From: Nocardia neocaledoniensis
Lineage (GTDB): Bacteria; Actinomycetota; Actinomycetes; Mycobacteriales; Mycobacteriaceae
Direction: 5' to 3'
Assembly (NCBI RefSeq): GCF_003182135.1
Contig: NZ_QGTL01000007.1
Location: 124,001-188,000, forward strand
Length of the DNA: 64,000 nucleotides
A program made the position numbers and the translations under genes. Position 1 is the first letter of the stretch, and the number at the start of each line of letters is the position of its first letter. The notes below the pieces were generated by a model, which saw nothing but the letters and a program-made list of their open reading frames with translations, did not search any database and was not told the DNA's origin. Positions 25,964 through 33,633 of this stretch are shown here, in pieces.

Positions 25964-26316
25964 GCGAGGAACCGATGACCGATCCGTCACCCACGCCGGC
26001 CGTTCGCCGCAATCTGCTCGCGCGCGTGCTCGGCTGGCTGCGCGCGGGATATCCGCAGGGCATTCCGCAGTCCGACTATGTCGCGTTGTACGCGGTGCTG
26101 CACCGTCATCTCACCGAGTACGAGGTGCGCGCGATCGGTGCGAAGCTGATCGAGGCCAATCCGGAACGCGAGGCGATCAGCGAGGCCGAGATCGAAGCGG
26201 CCATCGCGGATTTCGCGAAGGAGCAGCCGGCGCCCGCCGATGTCGCGCGGGTGGCCTCGCATCTGGCCGCGGGCGGCTGGCCATTGGCCGAGCCACTCGA
26301 TGACGGTGAGCTTTAA
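25960..26316 (+). CDS. DUF3349 family protein (Rv0543c-like)
   Basis: A 118-residue soluble protein. The L-G-W-L-R-A-G-Y-P-Q-G-I-P-Q-S-D-Y-V-A-L segment followed by V-L-H-R-H-L-T-E-Y-E-V is the DUF3349 signature. The ATG at 25960 overlaps the preceding stop (ATGA). An ATG at 25975 preceded by GAGGAA is an equally good start giving 113 residues. The pitA / membrane protein / DUF3349 order is the same as in M. tuberculosis. Function is unknown. Confidence 0.85.
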   Translation: MSEEPMTDPSPTPAVRRNLLARVLGWLRAGYPQGIPQSDYVALYAVLHRHLTEYEVRAIGAKLIEANPEREAISEAEIEAAIADFAKEQPAPADVARVASHLAAGGWPLAEPLDDGEL

Positions 26317-26354
26317 CAGTTTTCGATTCCCCGGGCTGTGCCGCGTTCGCGCGC

Positions 26355-26360
26355 TAGCAT
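26355..26360 (+). promoter_or_regulatory. Putative -10 box of leaderless TetR gene
   Basis: TAGCAT is followed by 6 bases and the GTG at 26367, with no ribosome-binding site between. It fits a leaderless message. Confidence 0.45.
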
Positions 26361-26366
26361 GCACGG

Positions 26367-27038
26367 GTGGTTCGGCGTGCGCAACAAACCGATAGTGGTC
26401 GTAATTATGGTGGATTATCGCGGCAGCAGCGAGTGGCGCTGCGGCGTAATCGATTGACCGACGCCGCGCTGGAACTATTCGGTACCCAGGGTTATTCCTC
26501 GACGTCGATCGAGCGCCTGTGCGCGACGGCGAATGTCTCCACGCGCAGTTTCTACGAGGACGTCGGCAGCCGCGAGGCGCTGTTGATCGCCCTGGTCGAC
26601 CGGCTGAACACGGCCGCGCTGCGCCGCGTCGACGAGGCGCTGGCCCGCACCAGCGAGGAGCCGCTGGTGGTGCGCGTGGTGGAGAGCTTCCGCGCGTTTC
26701 TTGCCGTGACCTGCCGCGATCGCCGCGCCGCTCGCGTGTTCTATGTCGAGGTGGTCGGGGTGAGCCCGGCGGTCGAGGAGTGGCGCCGCGCGCAACGGCG
26801 CTCGGTGTCCGGGCTGCTCACCAGGGAGGCGCAGCGCGCCGCCGCCCGCGGGGAAGCCGAATCGCGCAGCGTGCACCTGTTCACGCTCGCGTTGATCGGG
26901 GCGGTGAATTCGCTGGCACAGGAGATGGTGCACGCCACCGTGCCCGGCGACGCGATTTCGGTCGACGAGATCTGTGACGAGATCGCCTATTTCATCCGGT
27001 CGGGACTCTCGGTCCGGCCGACCGCATTGCCCACCTGA
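26367..27038 (+). CDS. TetR/AcrR family transcriptional regulator
   Basis: A 223-residue TetR regulator. The N-terminal helix-turn-helix is at about residues 28-75: L-T-D-A-A-L-E-L-F-G-T-Q-G-Y, T-S-I-E-R-L-C, and V-S-T-R-S-F-Y-E. The remainder is the helical ligand-binding domain, with a short basic N-terminal arm. It is convergent with the mycolyltransferase gene across a shared terminator, so its target is not obvious. It may regulate itself or distant genes. Confidence 0.9.
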   Translation: MVRRAQQTDSGRNYGGLSRQQRVALRRNRLTDAALELFGTQGYSSTSIERLCATANVSTRSFYEDVGSREALLIALVDRLNTAALRRVDEALARTSEEPLVVRVVESFRAFLAVTCRDRRAARVFYVEVVGVSPAVEEWRRAQRRSVSGLLTREAQRAAARGEAESRSVHLFTLALIGAVNSLAQEMVHATVPGDAISVDEICDEIAYFIRSGLSVRPTALPT

Positions 27039-27046
27039 GCCGACGA

Positions 27047-27081
27047 AAAACGGGAGGCATCCGATGGATGCCTCCCGTTTT
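27047..27081. terminator. Bidirectional terminator between TetR and mycolyltransferase genes
   Basis: A perfect 16-base inverted repeat (27047-27062 and 27066-27081) with a 3-base loop. The arms end in AAAA and TTTT, so it can terminate transcription from both convergent genes. Confidence 0.9.
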
Positions 27082-27096
27082 CGGTTCAGGGGGAAA

Positions 27097-28116
27097 TCAG
27101 ATTCCCATGCCCTGGGCCAGCAGCGGCCAGGACTCGTGCAGGGCCTGCTCCCAGTACGGCCAGTAGTGGGTGCCCATCGGGGTGAACTGGTAGGTCGCGG
27201 GGATGCCCAGCGAGTCCAGCTTGGCCTTCAGGTTCTGGCTGCACGCGTTGGTCGCGGCCTCGATGCCGACGCCGAGACCGAGGTTGATCACGCCCATCGG
27301 GCCGGGCGAGCCGTTGAGGTAGTAGGCCACGTCGGCGTTGGTGGGCATACCGCTACCGCTGGAGATGTAGAGGTTGGTGCCGCGCAGCTTCTCCGCGTTG
27401 ATGACCGGGTCGTTCTCGACCCAGGCCGGGTCGTTGTCGGCGCCGTACATGTTGGCGGTCTTGCCGCCTGCCCAGGTCTCGACCGAGAACTTCACGGCCT
27501 GCTTGCCCATCGGGTCCGCGATCTGCGCGCACCCGGAGTAGGCGGCGACGGACTTGAACAGGCCCGGCTTGGCTTCGGCCAGCTGCAGCACCGAGGTGCC
27601 GGAGGTGGACAGGCCGGCCAGCGAGTTCAGGCCGGTCGAGCCGAGGGTGGCGTCGAGCAGCGGCGGCAGCTCCTGGGTGAAGAAGGTGGTCCACTTGTTC
27701 AGGCCGAGGCGCGGGTCCTCCTGCTTCCAGTCGGTGTAGTAGCTACCGCGACCACCGATCGGCTGGATGACATTGACCTGCTTGTCGGCCAGGAAGCCGA
27801 GCGCGTTGGTCTGCGCGGCCCAGCTGGCGGAGCCTTCGCCCGCGTCCAGACCGTTGAGCATGTAGAAGTTCGGTGCCGGCTTGGACTCGTCGACCGGACG
27901 CTGCACGTCGATCGTGATGTCCTTCTTCATCGCCGCCGAGTACACCTTCAGATGCCAGGTGCGTCCGTCCTTGACGACCGATGTCACCGACGAGGACTTC
28001 TCGGGTTCGGCCGAGGCGGCGCCGCCACCGGCGATCACCGCCACGGACATCGCGGCGGTCAGAGCCACGGCGGTGGTTCGCAGGGCGGCCACGGTACGTA
28101 GTGCAGAGAGCTTCAT
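27097..28116 (-). CDS. Secreted antigen-85-like mycolyltransferase/esterase
   Basis: A 339-residue secreted alpha/beta hydrolase of the antigen 85 family. A signal peptide occupies residues 1 to about 36 (A-A-S-A-E). The nucleophile elbow is G-L-S-T-S-G near residue 168, and the catalytic histidine lies in G-T-H-Y-W-P-Y-W near 315. Antigen 85 proteins transfer mycolic acids to arabinogalactan and trehalose in the outer membrane. The canonical G-L-S-M-S/A-G is changed only at Met to Thr. ATG 28116 begins the signal peptide. The presence of this protein supports a mycolate-producing host. Confidence 0.9.
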   Translation of the reverse strand: MKLSALRTVAALRTTAVALTAAMSVAVIAGGGAASAEPEKSSSVTSVVKDGRTWHLKVYSAAMKKDITIDVQRPVDESKPAPNFYMLNGLDAGEGSASWAAQTNALGFLADKQVNVIQPIGGRGSYYTDWKQEDPRLGLNKWTTFFTQELPPLLDATLGSTGLNSLAGLSTSGTSVLQLAEAKPGLFKSVAAYSGCAQIADPMGKQAVKFSVETWAGGKTANMYGADNDPAWVENDPVINAEKLRGTNLYISSGSGMPTNADVAYYLNGSPGPMGVINLGLGVGIEAATNACSQNLKAKLDSLGIPATYQFTPMGTHYWPYWEQALHESWPLLAQGMGI

Positions 28117-28287
28117 CGAACAGTCGGTTCCAGTCCACGGGCCCATCGCGGACCCGTCATCGCATGCTTCCCCCCGAGGGCCGAGCACGGCTCGGCGCCG
28201 ACGGGGCTGTCAGATACCTGTCGACACTCTATGTCCTCCCGCGCGACCGAATCGTTACCGGCTCGCGAATCGCGGGGGTGAGTGTGA

Positions 28288-29304
28288 CTAAATGGCCATG
28301 CCCACCGTGGCCGACCCGAAGTCGCGGCGCGCGGACAGGCGCAGGCCGGCCCGCGAGGCCAGGAAGTCGGCGGTGACGAAGACCGCGGTCTCGGCCGGGG
28401 TACGCGGGCCCGACTCGAGCCCGGCGGGCACGTGCAGGCGGGCCAGGGTCGGCTCGTCGAAGCCGCCCGCGCGCAGGTCGTCGAGGCGGCGGGCCTGGTC
28501 GGCGGGCGAGCCGAGCGCGGCCAGGTAGCCCAGTTCCGGCAACCGCAGGGCGACGGTGAGCAGCGGGATCTCGAAGCGCGGCTCGTTGGCCAGCACCACG
28601 ATGCCGGTGCTGCTGTCGATCTCCCCGGCGGCCGAGAGGGTATTGAGGTAGCGGTGCGGCCAGTCGACGACGACCTCGGCACCGGGGAACGAGCCCGGGT
28701 CGGCGAACTCGGGCCGCGAATCGCAGATGCTGACGCGATAGCCGATCATCCTGGCCTGCGCGGCCAGCGTCGCGGCGTAGGCGTTGGCGCCGAAAATGAT
28801 CAGCCGCGGCGGCGGGCAGTAGGACGCGACGAACAGATCGGATTCGGGCAGGGCGACGAGTTCGGTGGCGTGCTTGCGATCGGTGACCAGATGCTGACCG
28901 ATCACATCCGGATCCTGATTCCACACGACCGTGAATACGGTGACCCGGCGATGGGCCTGGATATCGGCGGCGATGGCCGGGAATTCGGGGAAATCGCGGC
29001 AGGAGAACGGCTCGACGAAGATATCGACGAGTTCGCCTTCGTCGGATCCGGATTCCATTCCGGTGATCAGGCTGTAGCGACGTAGTTGCCGGATCCCGGT
29101 TTGCGCGGCTTCCATGGCGGCCGCGTACACGGTCTCCTCGAGACGCCCCGACGCGATCGATCCGAAGACTCCGCCGTTGGGGGTGACCAGCATCCCCGAC
29201 CCGATCGGCAGCGCGTTCGTGCCGATGGTACGGACCACGGTGGCGAGGCCGCCGGTACGGCCCGAATGCCACACTCGCAGAAGGTCATCGACGATATCGC
29301 GCAT
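28288..29304 (-). CDS. xdhC: XdhC/CoxI family molybdenum-enzyme maturation protein
   Basis: A 338-residue XdhC-type protein, which carries sulfurated molybdenum cofactor to xanthine dehydrogenase. The N-terminal XdhC_CoxI domain has G-G-L-A-T-V-V and G-S-G-M-L-V-T. The C-terminal Rossmann domain has L-I-I-F-G-A-N-A-Y-A near residue 167 and E-V-V-V-D-W-P-H near 210. The usual G-G-C-V-E motif reads S-G-R-L-E here, so the conserved cysteine is absent. The MobA-like gene lies just upstream on the same strand, 14 bases away. Both point away from the purine operon that uses them. Confidence 0.88.
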   Translation of the reverse strand: MRDIVDDLLRVWHSGRTGGLATVVRTIGTNALPIGSGMLVTPNGGVFGSIASGRLEETVYAAAMEAAQTGIRQLRRYSLITGMESGSDEGELVDIFVEPFSCRDFPEFPAIAADIQAHRRVTVFTVVWNQDPDVIGQHLVTDRKHATELVALPESDLFVASYCPPPRLIIFGANAYAATLAAQARMIGYRVSICDSRPEFADPGSFPGAEVVVDWPHRYLNTLSAAGEIDSSTGIVVLANEPRFEIPLLTVALRLPELGYLAALGSPADQARRLDDLRAGGFDEPTLARLHVPAGLESGPRTPAETAVFVTADFLASRAGLRLSARRDFGSATVGMAI

Positions 29305-29318
29305 ATCTCAAACTCCGA

Positions 29319-29918
29319 TCACCGTGCGTCGTCTTCCGGGAAATCGCGATCGGTCCCTGTCGCCAAGTCGCCGCACGTGACGCACACCATATCCTGTCTG
29401 CCGCCCAAATAGGAACCGGCACCGGCATCCCCGCCGACAACAGCGGAAACCGCTTTCCAGTGCTTGTTCTCGATCACAACGGGATGGCCTGGTGTGTCGA
29501 GAAACACAGCACGCGCCAGTCCGCTCTCGCTCGCGGCCGCCGCGCCGAGTACCCGGGCGACGACCTCGGCGCCGATATCGGGAACGTCGACGGGCAGGAA
29601 CGCCACATAGCGGGTGTCCGCCTCGGCGGCCGCGCGCAGCCCTTCGCGCACCGTCGCCGACAATCCCGTCGCCCAGTCGGCGACCCAGCGCCACTCGGTG
29701 CCGGGCGGCAGCGCCACCGTCGCCGGATCGGGACCCGTCGCGCCGAGCAGCACGATCACCGGTGCGCATCCGCCGTCGCGCAGTGCGGTGACCGCGCCCC
29801 GCAGCCAGGCGCCGCCTGCGGCGAGTGCCTTGGGTTTGCCGAACCGTGTCCCTGCGCCCGCCGCGAGCACGATGCCCGTGCACGAGGCGTGCGCGGGCGG
29901 CGGTTCCAGTGGGGGCAT
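29319..29918 (-). CDS. MobA-like/MocA-type nucleotidyltransferase for molybdenum cofactor
   Basis: A 199-residue nucleotidyltransferase. The N-terminal motif L-A-A-G-A-G-T-R-F-G-K-P-K near residue 18 binds the NTP, V-D-V-P-D near 108 supplies the metal-binding aspartate, and P-G-H-P-V near 150 is also typical. Proteins of this type (MocA, MobA-like) attach CMP or GMP to molybdopterin. Its position beside xdhC suggests it makes the dinucleotide cofactor for the xanthine dehydrogenase encoded downstream on the other strand. ATG 29918 is preferred; a longer form from 30002 looks like noncoding extension. Confidence 0.85.
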   Translation of the reverse strand: MPPLEPPPAHASCTGIVLAAGAGTRFGKPKALAAGGAWLRGAVTALRDGGCAPVIVLLGATGPDPATVALPPGTEWRWVADWATGLSATVREGLRAAAEADTRYVAFLPVDVPDIGAEVVARVLGAAAASESGLARAVFLDTPGHPVVIENKHWKAVSAVVGGDAGAGSYLGGRQDMVCVTCGDLATGTDRDFPEDDAR

Positions 29919-30043
29919 GGGCGCGACGCTAATCAGCGCATGTTGCCGCTCGATTACAGCAGGGGAGCGCGAGGGCGACGACACGCCGACGTGACCGACC
30001 ACACACGCTGGCGGGGCCCCGGAGATGGGGAGATGCTGGATCG

Positions 30044-30535
30044 ATGACGAGCGAAGCGACCGGCCTCGCGGGTTTCAACGAGTTGCCCGCCGAGGCCGCC
30101 GAGGCGGTATTGCTTTCCTGTTGCTCGGCGCCACGCTGGGCGCGGGCCGTCGCCGCCGCGCGGCCGTACGACAGCGTGGACGACCTGCTGGCCGCCGCCG
30201 ACGCGGCGCTGGCCGCGCTCGACGAGGCCGAGATCGACGAGGCGCTGGCCGGGCACCCCCGGATCGGGGACCGGCCGACCTCGGCGGCCTCGGCGCGCGA
30301 GCAGTCCGGGGTTTCCGGCGCGGCGGTGTTTGCCGCGCTGAGCGAGGGCAATCGCGCCTACGAAGAGAAGTTCGGCCATCTCTACCTGGTCTGCGCGGCG
30401 GGGCGAAGCGGCGAGGAGCTGCTCGCCGTCCTGCGCGCGCGGCTGGACAACGATCCGACGACCGAGAGGCAGGTCATGCGCACCGAACTGGCGAAGATCA
30501 ACCGTCTGCGGCTCACCCGGCTGGTGGCATCGTGA
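30044..30535 (+). CDS. uraD: 2-oxo-4-hydroxy-4-carboxy-5-ureidoimidazoline (OHCU) decarboxylase
   Basis: A 163-residue all-helical protein of the UraD family, the third step of urate breakdown, giving S-allantoin. Signature features are F-N-E-L-P at residues 11-15, the catalytic H-P-R-I-G-D near 70-75, and the S-x-x-E-Q-S-G segment near 80-90. N-R-A-Y-E-E-K-F-G-H-L-Y-L-V-C-A-A-G follows near 105. It overlaps uraH by four bases (GTGA). It begins a plus-strand operon of purine catabolism and is divergent from the MobA-like gene. Confidence 0.94.
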   Translation: MTSEATGLAGFNELPAEAAEAVLLSCCSAPRWARAVAAARPYDSVDDLLAAADAALAALDEAEIDEALAGHPRIGDRPTSAASAREQSGVSGAAVFAALSEGNRAYEEKFGHLYLVCAAGRSGEELLAVLRARLDNDPTTERQVMRTELAKINRLRLTRLVAS

Positions 30536-30849
30536 CCAGCCTGAGCACGCACGTCCTCGACGCGGTGCGCGGCGTGCCCGCCGCCGGCGTCGCCGTCTGG
30601 CTGGTCCGCGGCGAACAGCGGCTCACCGAGGCGCTCACCGATGCCGACGGCCGGGTGAAAGAGCTCGCCGCCGGCCTGAATCCCGGCGACTATCACCTGT
30701 TCTTCGACACCGGCGGCTATTTCGCGGCGCAGGGTGTGGAGACCTTCTATCCCGAAGTCCGCGTCACGTTCACGGTGGGTGAGCAGCCGCATCTGCATGT
30801 GCCGCTGCTGTTGTCGCCGTTCGCCTATTCCACCTACCGAGGAAGTTGA
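30532..30849 (+). CDS. uraH: 5-hydroxyisourate hydrolase
   Basis: A 105-residue transthyretin-like protein, converting 5-hydroxyisourate to OHCU. Family marks are L-S-T-H-V-L-D at residues 4-10 with the catalytic His, the P-A-A-G-V-A-V segment, E-T-F-Y-P-E-V near 64, H-V-P-L-L-L-S-P near 84, and the C-terminal tetrapeptide Y-R-G-S, which is diagnostic of hydrolase rather than transthyretin. GTG 30532 overlaps the uraD stop. Confidence 0.96.
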   Translation: MTSLSTHVLDAVRGVPAAGVAVWLVRGEQRLTEALTDADGRVKELAAGLNPGDYHLFFDTGGYFAAQGVETFYPEVRVTFTVGEQPHLHVPLLLSPFAYSTYRGS

Positions 30850-30857
30850 GGACCCCG

Positions 30858-31763
30858 ATGGCATTGAGTGGCCCGATCGTGTTGACCGACAATCGCTATG
30901 GCAAGGCCGAGAACCGGGTGGTGCGCTTCTACAAGGAGAACGCGCGCCACGAGATCCGGGATGTGAATGTCTCCACCACGCTGCGTGGGGATTTCGCGGC
31001 GGCCTATACCGAGGGTGATCAGCGTCACGTCCTGCCTACGGATACTCAGAAGAACACGGCGTTCGTCTTCGCGAAGCGGCCGGGGCTCGACACGATCGAG
31101 GAATACGCGATCGCGCTGGCCACGCATTTCGTCGACACCGTCGAGCCGGTGTCGAGCGCGCGAATCGACGTGGAATCGTTCGGCTGGCAGCGGGTCTCGA
31201 TCAATGGCTCCGAGCACGACCACACCTGGAAAAGGCAGGGCCCCGACGTGCGCACCGCGGCGGTGACGGTGGCGGGCAGCGGGGCGGATCGGCAGACCTG
31301 GGTGCTCGGCGGGATCAAGGACCTGGTGGTGCTCAAGTCCACCGGTTCGGAATTCGCCGACTTCCTCACCGACGAATACACCACCCTCGCCCCGACCCAC
31401 GATCGCGTGCTGGCGACCTCGCTGGATGTGGGATGGCGCTTCGCCGAGACCGCCGGCTTCGACTGGGACGAGGTGTACGCGGGCATCGAGGCCACGCTGC
31501 TCGAACTGTTTGCGACCACCTACTCCAAGGCCTTGCAGCAGACCCTGCACGCCATGGGAACCGCTGTGCTGGAACGCTTCCCGATGCTCGCCGAGATCCG
31601 GCTCGCGGCGCCGAACAAACACCATTTCGACTACGACCTGGCCAGATTCGGGGTCGAGAACGCCGGCGAGGTGTTCTGGGCGGCCGACCGCCCCTACGGC
31701 TCCATCCATGCGACGTTGCAGCGCGCGGACGCGCCGGAAGCGGGGCTCGCGTGGCTGCCGTGA
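30858..31763 (+). CDS. uox: Urate oxidase (uricase)
   Basis: A 301-residue cofactor-independent uricase, oxidising urate to 5-hydroxyisourate and hydrogen peroxide. Visible landmarks are N-R-Y-G-K-A-E near residue 12 (with the catalytic Lys), the T-D-T-Q-K-N-T segment near 57 with the catalytic Thr, H-D-H-T-W-K-R near 117, K-S-T-G-S-E-F near 158, and the C-terminal N-K-H-H-F-D near 253. ATG 30858 has GAGG 6-9 bases before it; an upstream TTG is less likely. It overlaps the next gene through GTGA. Confidence 0.96.
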   Translation: MALSGPIVLTDNRYGKAENRVVRFYKENARHEIRDVNVSTTLRGDFAAAYTEGDQRHVLPTDTQKNTAFVFAKRPGLDTIEEYAIALATHFVDTVEPVSSARIDVESFGWQRVSINGSEHDHTWKRQGPDVRTAAVTVAGSGADRQTWVLGGIKDLVVLKSTGSEFADFLTDEYTTLAPTHDRVLATSLDVGWRFAETAGFDWDEVYAGIEATLLELFATTYSKALQQTLHAMGTAVLERFPMLAEIRLAAPNKHHFDYDLARFGVENAGEVFWAADRPYGSIHATLQRADAPEAGLAWLP

Positions 31764-33121
31764 GCGCGCCGGATCTGGTGATCGACGGGTGCGCGGTCGT
31801 GACCGTCGACGATGCAGGCACCGAGCATCGCACCGGCTGGGTGTCGGTGCGGGGCAACAGGATCGACGCGCTGGGCGCGGGCAGGGCGCCTGACTTCGGG
31901 GCGGGCGTGGCACGCATCGACGGTCGCGGCTGCCTGCTCACTCCGGGCCTGGTGAACACCCACCACCATCTCTATCAGTGGATCACCCGGGGCCTCGCCG
32001 CAGACAACACGCTGTTCGAGTGGCTGCAGAAGCTGTATCCCGTGTGGGCGCGGATCGACGAGAAGTCGGTGCGGGTGGCGGCGACCGGAGCGCTGGTGTC
32101 GCTGGCCCGGACCGGCTGCACGACCTCGTCGGATCACCACTACGTCTTCCCGCGCGGCGGCGGTGACCTGCTGGCGGCCGAGATCGGTGCGGCGGCGACG
32201 GTGGGACTGCGGTTCCATCCGACCCGCGGCTCGATGGACCTGGGCGAGAGCCAGGGCGGGTTGCCGCCCGACGAGGTGGTCGAGTCGATCGACGACATCC
32301 TCGCCGCCAGCACCGCCGCGATCGAGCAGTGGCACGATCCGTCGTTCGACGCGATGGTGCGAATCGCCCTCGCGCCGTGCTCGCCCTTCTCGGTGACCGG
32401 CGATCTGATGCGCGAATCCGCGGCGCTGGCCAGGTCGGCGGGGGTGCGGCTGCACACCCATCTGGCCGAAACCGTCGACGAGGAGCAGTTCTGCCGGGAC
32501 AAGTTCGGCTGCACCCCCGCGGAGTACATGGAGCGGCTCGGCTGGGTGGGCGATGACGTCTGGTTCGCCCACGCCGTGCACCTCGACGATCCCGCGATCG
32601 CCACCATGGCGCGCACCGGCACCGGTGTCGCGCACTGCCCGACCTCCAACGGCAGGCTGGGCGCCGGAATCGCGCGGACCGCGGAGCTGGTGGCGGCCGG
32701 GGTACCGGTCGGCCTCGGTGTCGACGGCGCCGCGAGCAACGAGTCCAGTTCGATGCTCGAGGAGCCGCGCAATGCGTTGCTCTACGCCAGGGCGGTCGGC
32801 GGGCCGCGCGCGATGACGGTGCGGACCGCACTGGAACTGGCCACCATGGGCGGCGCGCGCGTCCTCGGCCGGGAGACCGAGATCGGCTCGATCGAGCCCG
32901 GCAAACTGGCTGACCTAGCCCTGTGGCGGCTCGACACCCCCGCCCACGCCGGGATCGACGACCCGGTGGTCGCCCTGGTGCTCGGCTCGGCGCCGCCACT
33001 GGCCGCGCTGCTGGTGAACGGGCGCGAGGTGGTGCGCGACGGGGTGGTGACAACCGTCGACGAGGACGCCGTCGGCGCGGATGTCGCTCAGGCGCAGGCC
33101 GTGCTGGTTGCGGGTGGGTGA
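31760..33121 (+). CDS. 8-oxoguanine deaminase / purine amidohydrolase
   Basis: A 453-residue amidohydrolase of the cytosine-deaminase-like TrzA/ATZ group. The metal-site sequence is complete: N-T-H-H-H-L-Y near residue 68, H-T-H-L-A-E near 234, H-A-V-H-L near 272, and G-V-D-G-A-A-S-N-E-S-S near 319. The closest known members in purine loci deaminate 8-oxoguanine to urate, which would feed directly into the urate oxidase next door. Guanine or hydroxy-triazine activity cannot be excluded. GTG 31760 overlaps the uricase stop. Confidence 0.88.
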   Translation: MSAPDLVIDGCAVVTVDDAGTEHRTGWVSVRGNRIDALGAGRAPDFGAGVARIDGRGCLLTPGLVNTHHHLYQWITRGLAADNTLFEWLQKLYPVWARIDEKSVRVAATGALVSLARTGCTTSSDHHYVFPRGGGDLLAAEIGAAATVGLRFHPTRGSMDLGESQGGLPPDEVVESIDDILAASTAAIEQWHDPSFDAMVRIALAPCSPFSVTGDLMRESAALARSAGVRLHTHLAETVDEEQFCRDKFGCTPAEYMERLGWVGDDVWFAHAVHLDDPAIATMARTGTGVAHCPTSNGRLGAGIARTAELVAAGVPVGLGVDGAASNESSSMLEEPRNALLYARAVGGPRAMTVRTALELATMGGARVLGRETEIGSIEPGKLADLALWRLDTPAHAGIDDPVVALVLGSAPPLAALLVNGREVVRDGVVTTVDEDAVGADVAQAQAVLVAGG

Positions 33122-33633
33122 TGTGCGGCGTGGTGGCGACGGTCGGCGGGGCGCCGTGGGTGCCGAGGCTGCCCAGGGTGCAGGCAGTGCCGGCGACGGT
33201 TGGTGAGAGGGCCGTGGGTGCTGGTGTCGCCCCCGCGGGCCGCGTCGGTCGCGGGACGCTGAGTGCGCGGCTGGGTGGTGAGGACCGCCGACGGGGCAGC
33301 GATGCTGACCGGTGGGTGCGCGCTCGCGCGTTCGGTGGCGGGTGGCGCGCGACGTGTCGCCCGCTGGTGGCTGGTGGACAGGGGAGCCGATGCTGCTCAG
33401 CCATTGGTCGGCCGGGTGAGCGCCCGGGCCGTGGGTGGCGGGTGGGGTGGAGCGTTGCTGCCCGAAGTGGTCGGTGGGCGGTGAGCTCGCCCGCTGAGCT
33501 GCGGCGATGGCGTGATCGGCGCACACTGGATGGCGTACACCGGGTTAACCGCCCCGCAATCCACGGCGGGTGTCGCGCAACATCGTGGCAACTCACGGCC
33601 CCTACTGTGGCTGGTGAGGTAAGCGAGGTGAAC
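33122..33633. other. 512-base noncoding spacer in the purine locus
   Basis: No convincing gene was found. The plus strand is G- and T-rich with recurring GGTGG/GGGTGG units near 33326-33341 and 33433-33450, the latter a run that could form a G-quadruplex. The frame of xdhB stays open through it from an ATG at 33121, but the predicted 171 residues are an Arg/Gly/Trp-rich string unlike any FAD-domain N-terminus. The last 100 bases hold a candidate operator at 33535-33546 and probably the xdhB promoter. Confidence 0.55.
33535..33546 (+). promoter_or_regulatory. 12-bp element shared with urtA promoter
   Basis: GTACACCGGGTT, about 90 bases before xdhB, is identical to 19365-19376, about 70 bases upstream of urtA. 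It is a candidate common operator for urea uptake and purine oxidation genes. In this copy the flanking TGTATACA palindrome is not conserved; the sequence continues AACCGCCCC. Confidence 0.42.

Noticed and set aside
24124..26316. A single 730-codon frame covering ligB end, pitA and DUF3349
   Set aside because: Only its last part (25960-26316) is real; the rest is an out-of-frame reading of ligB and pitA.
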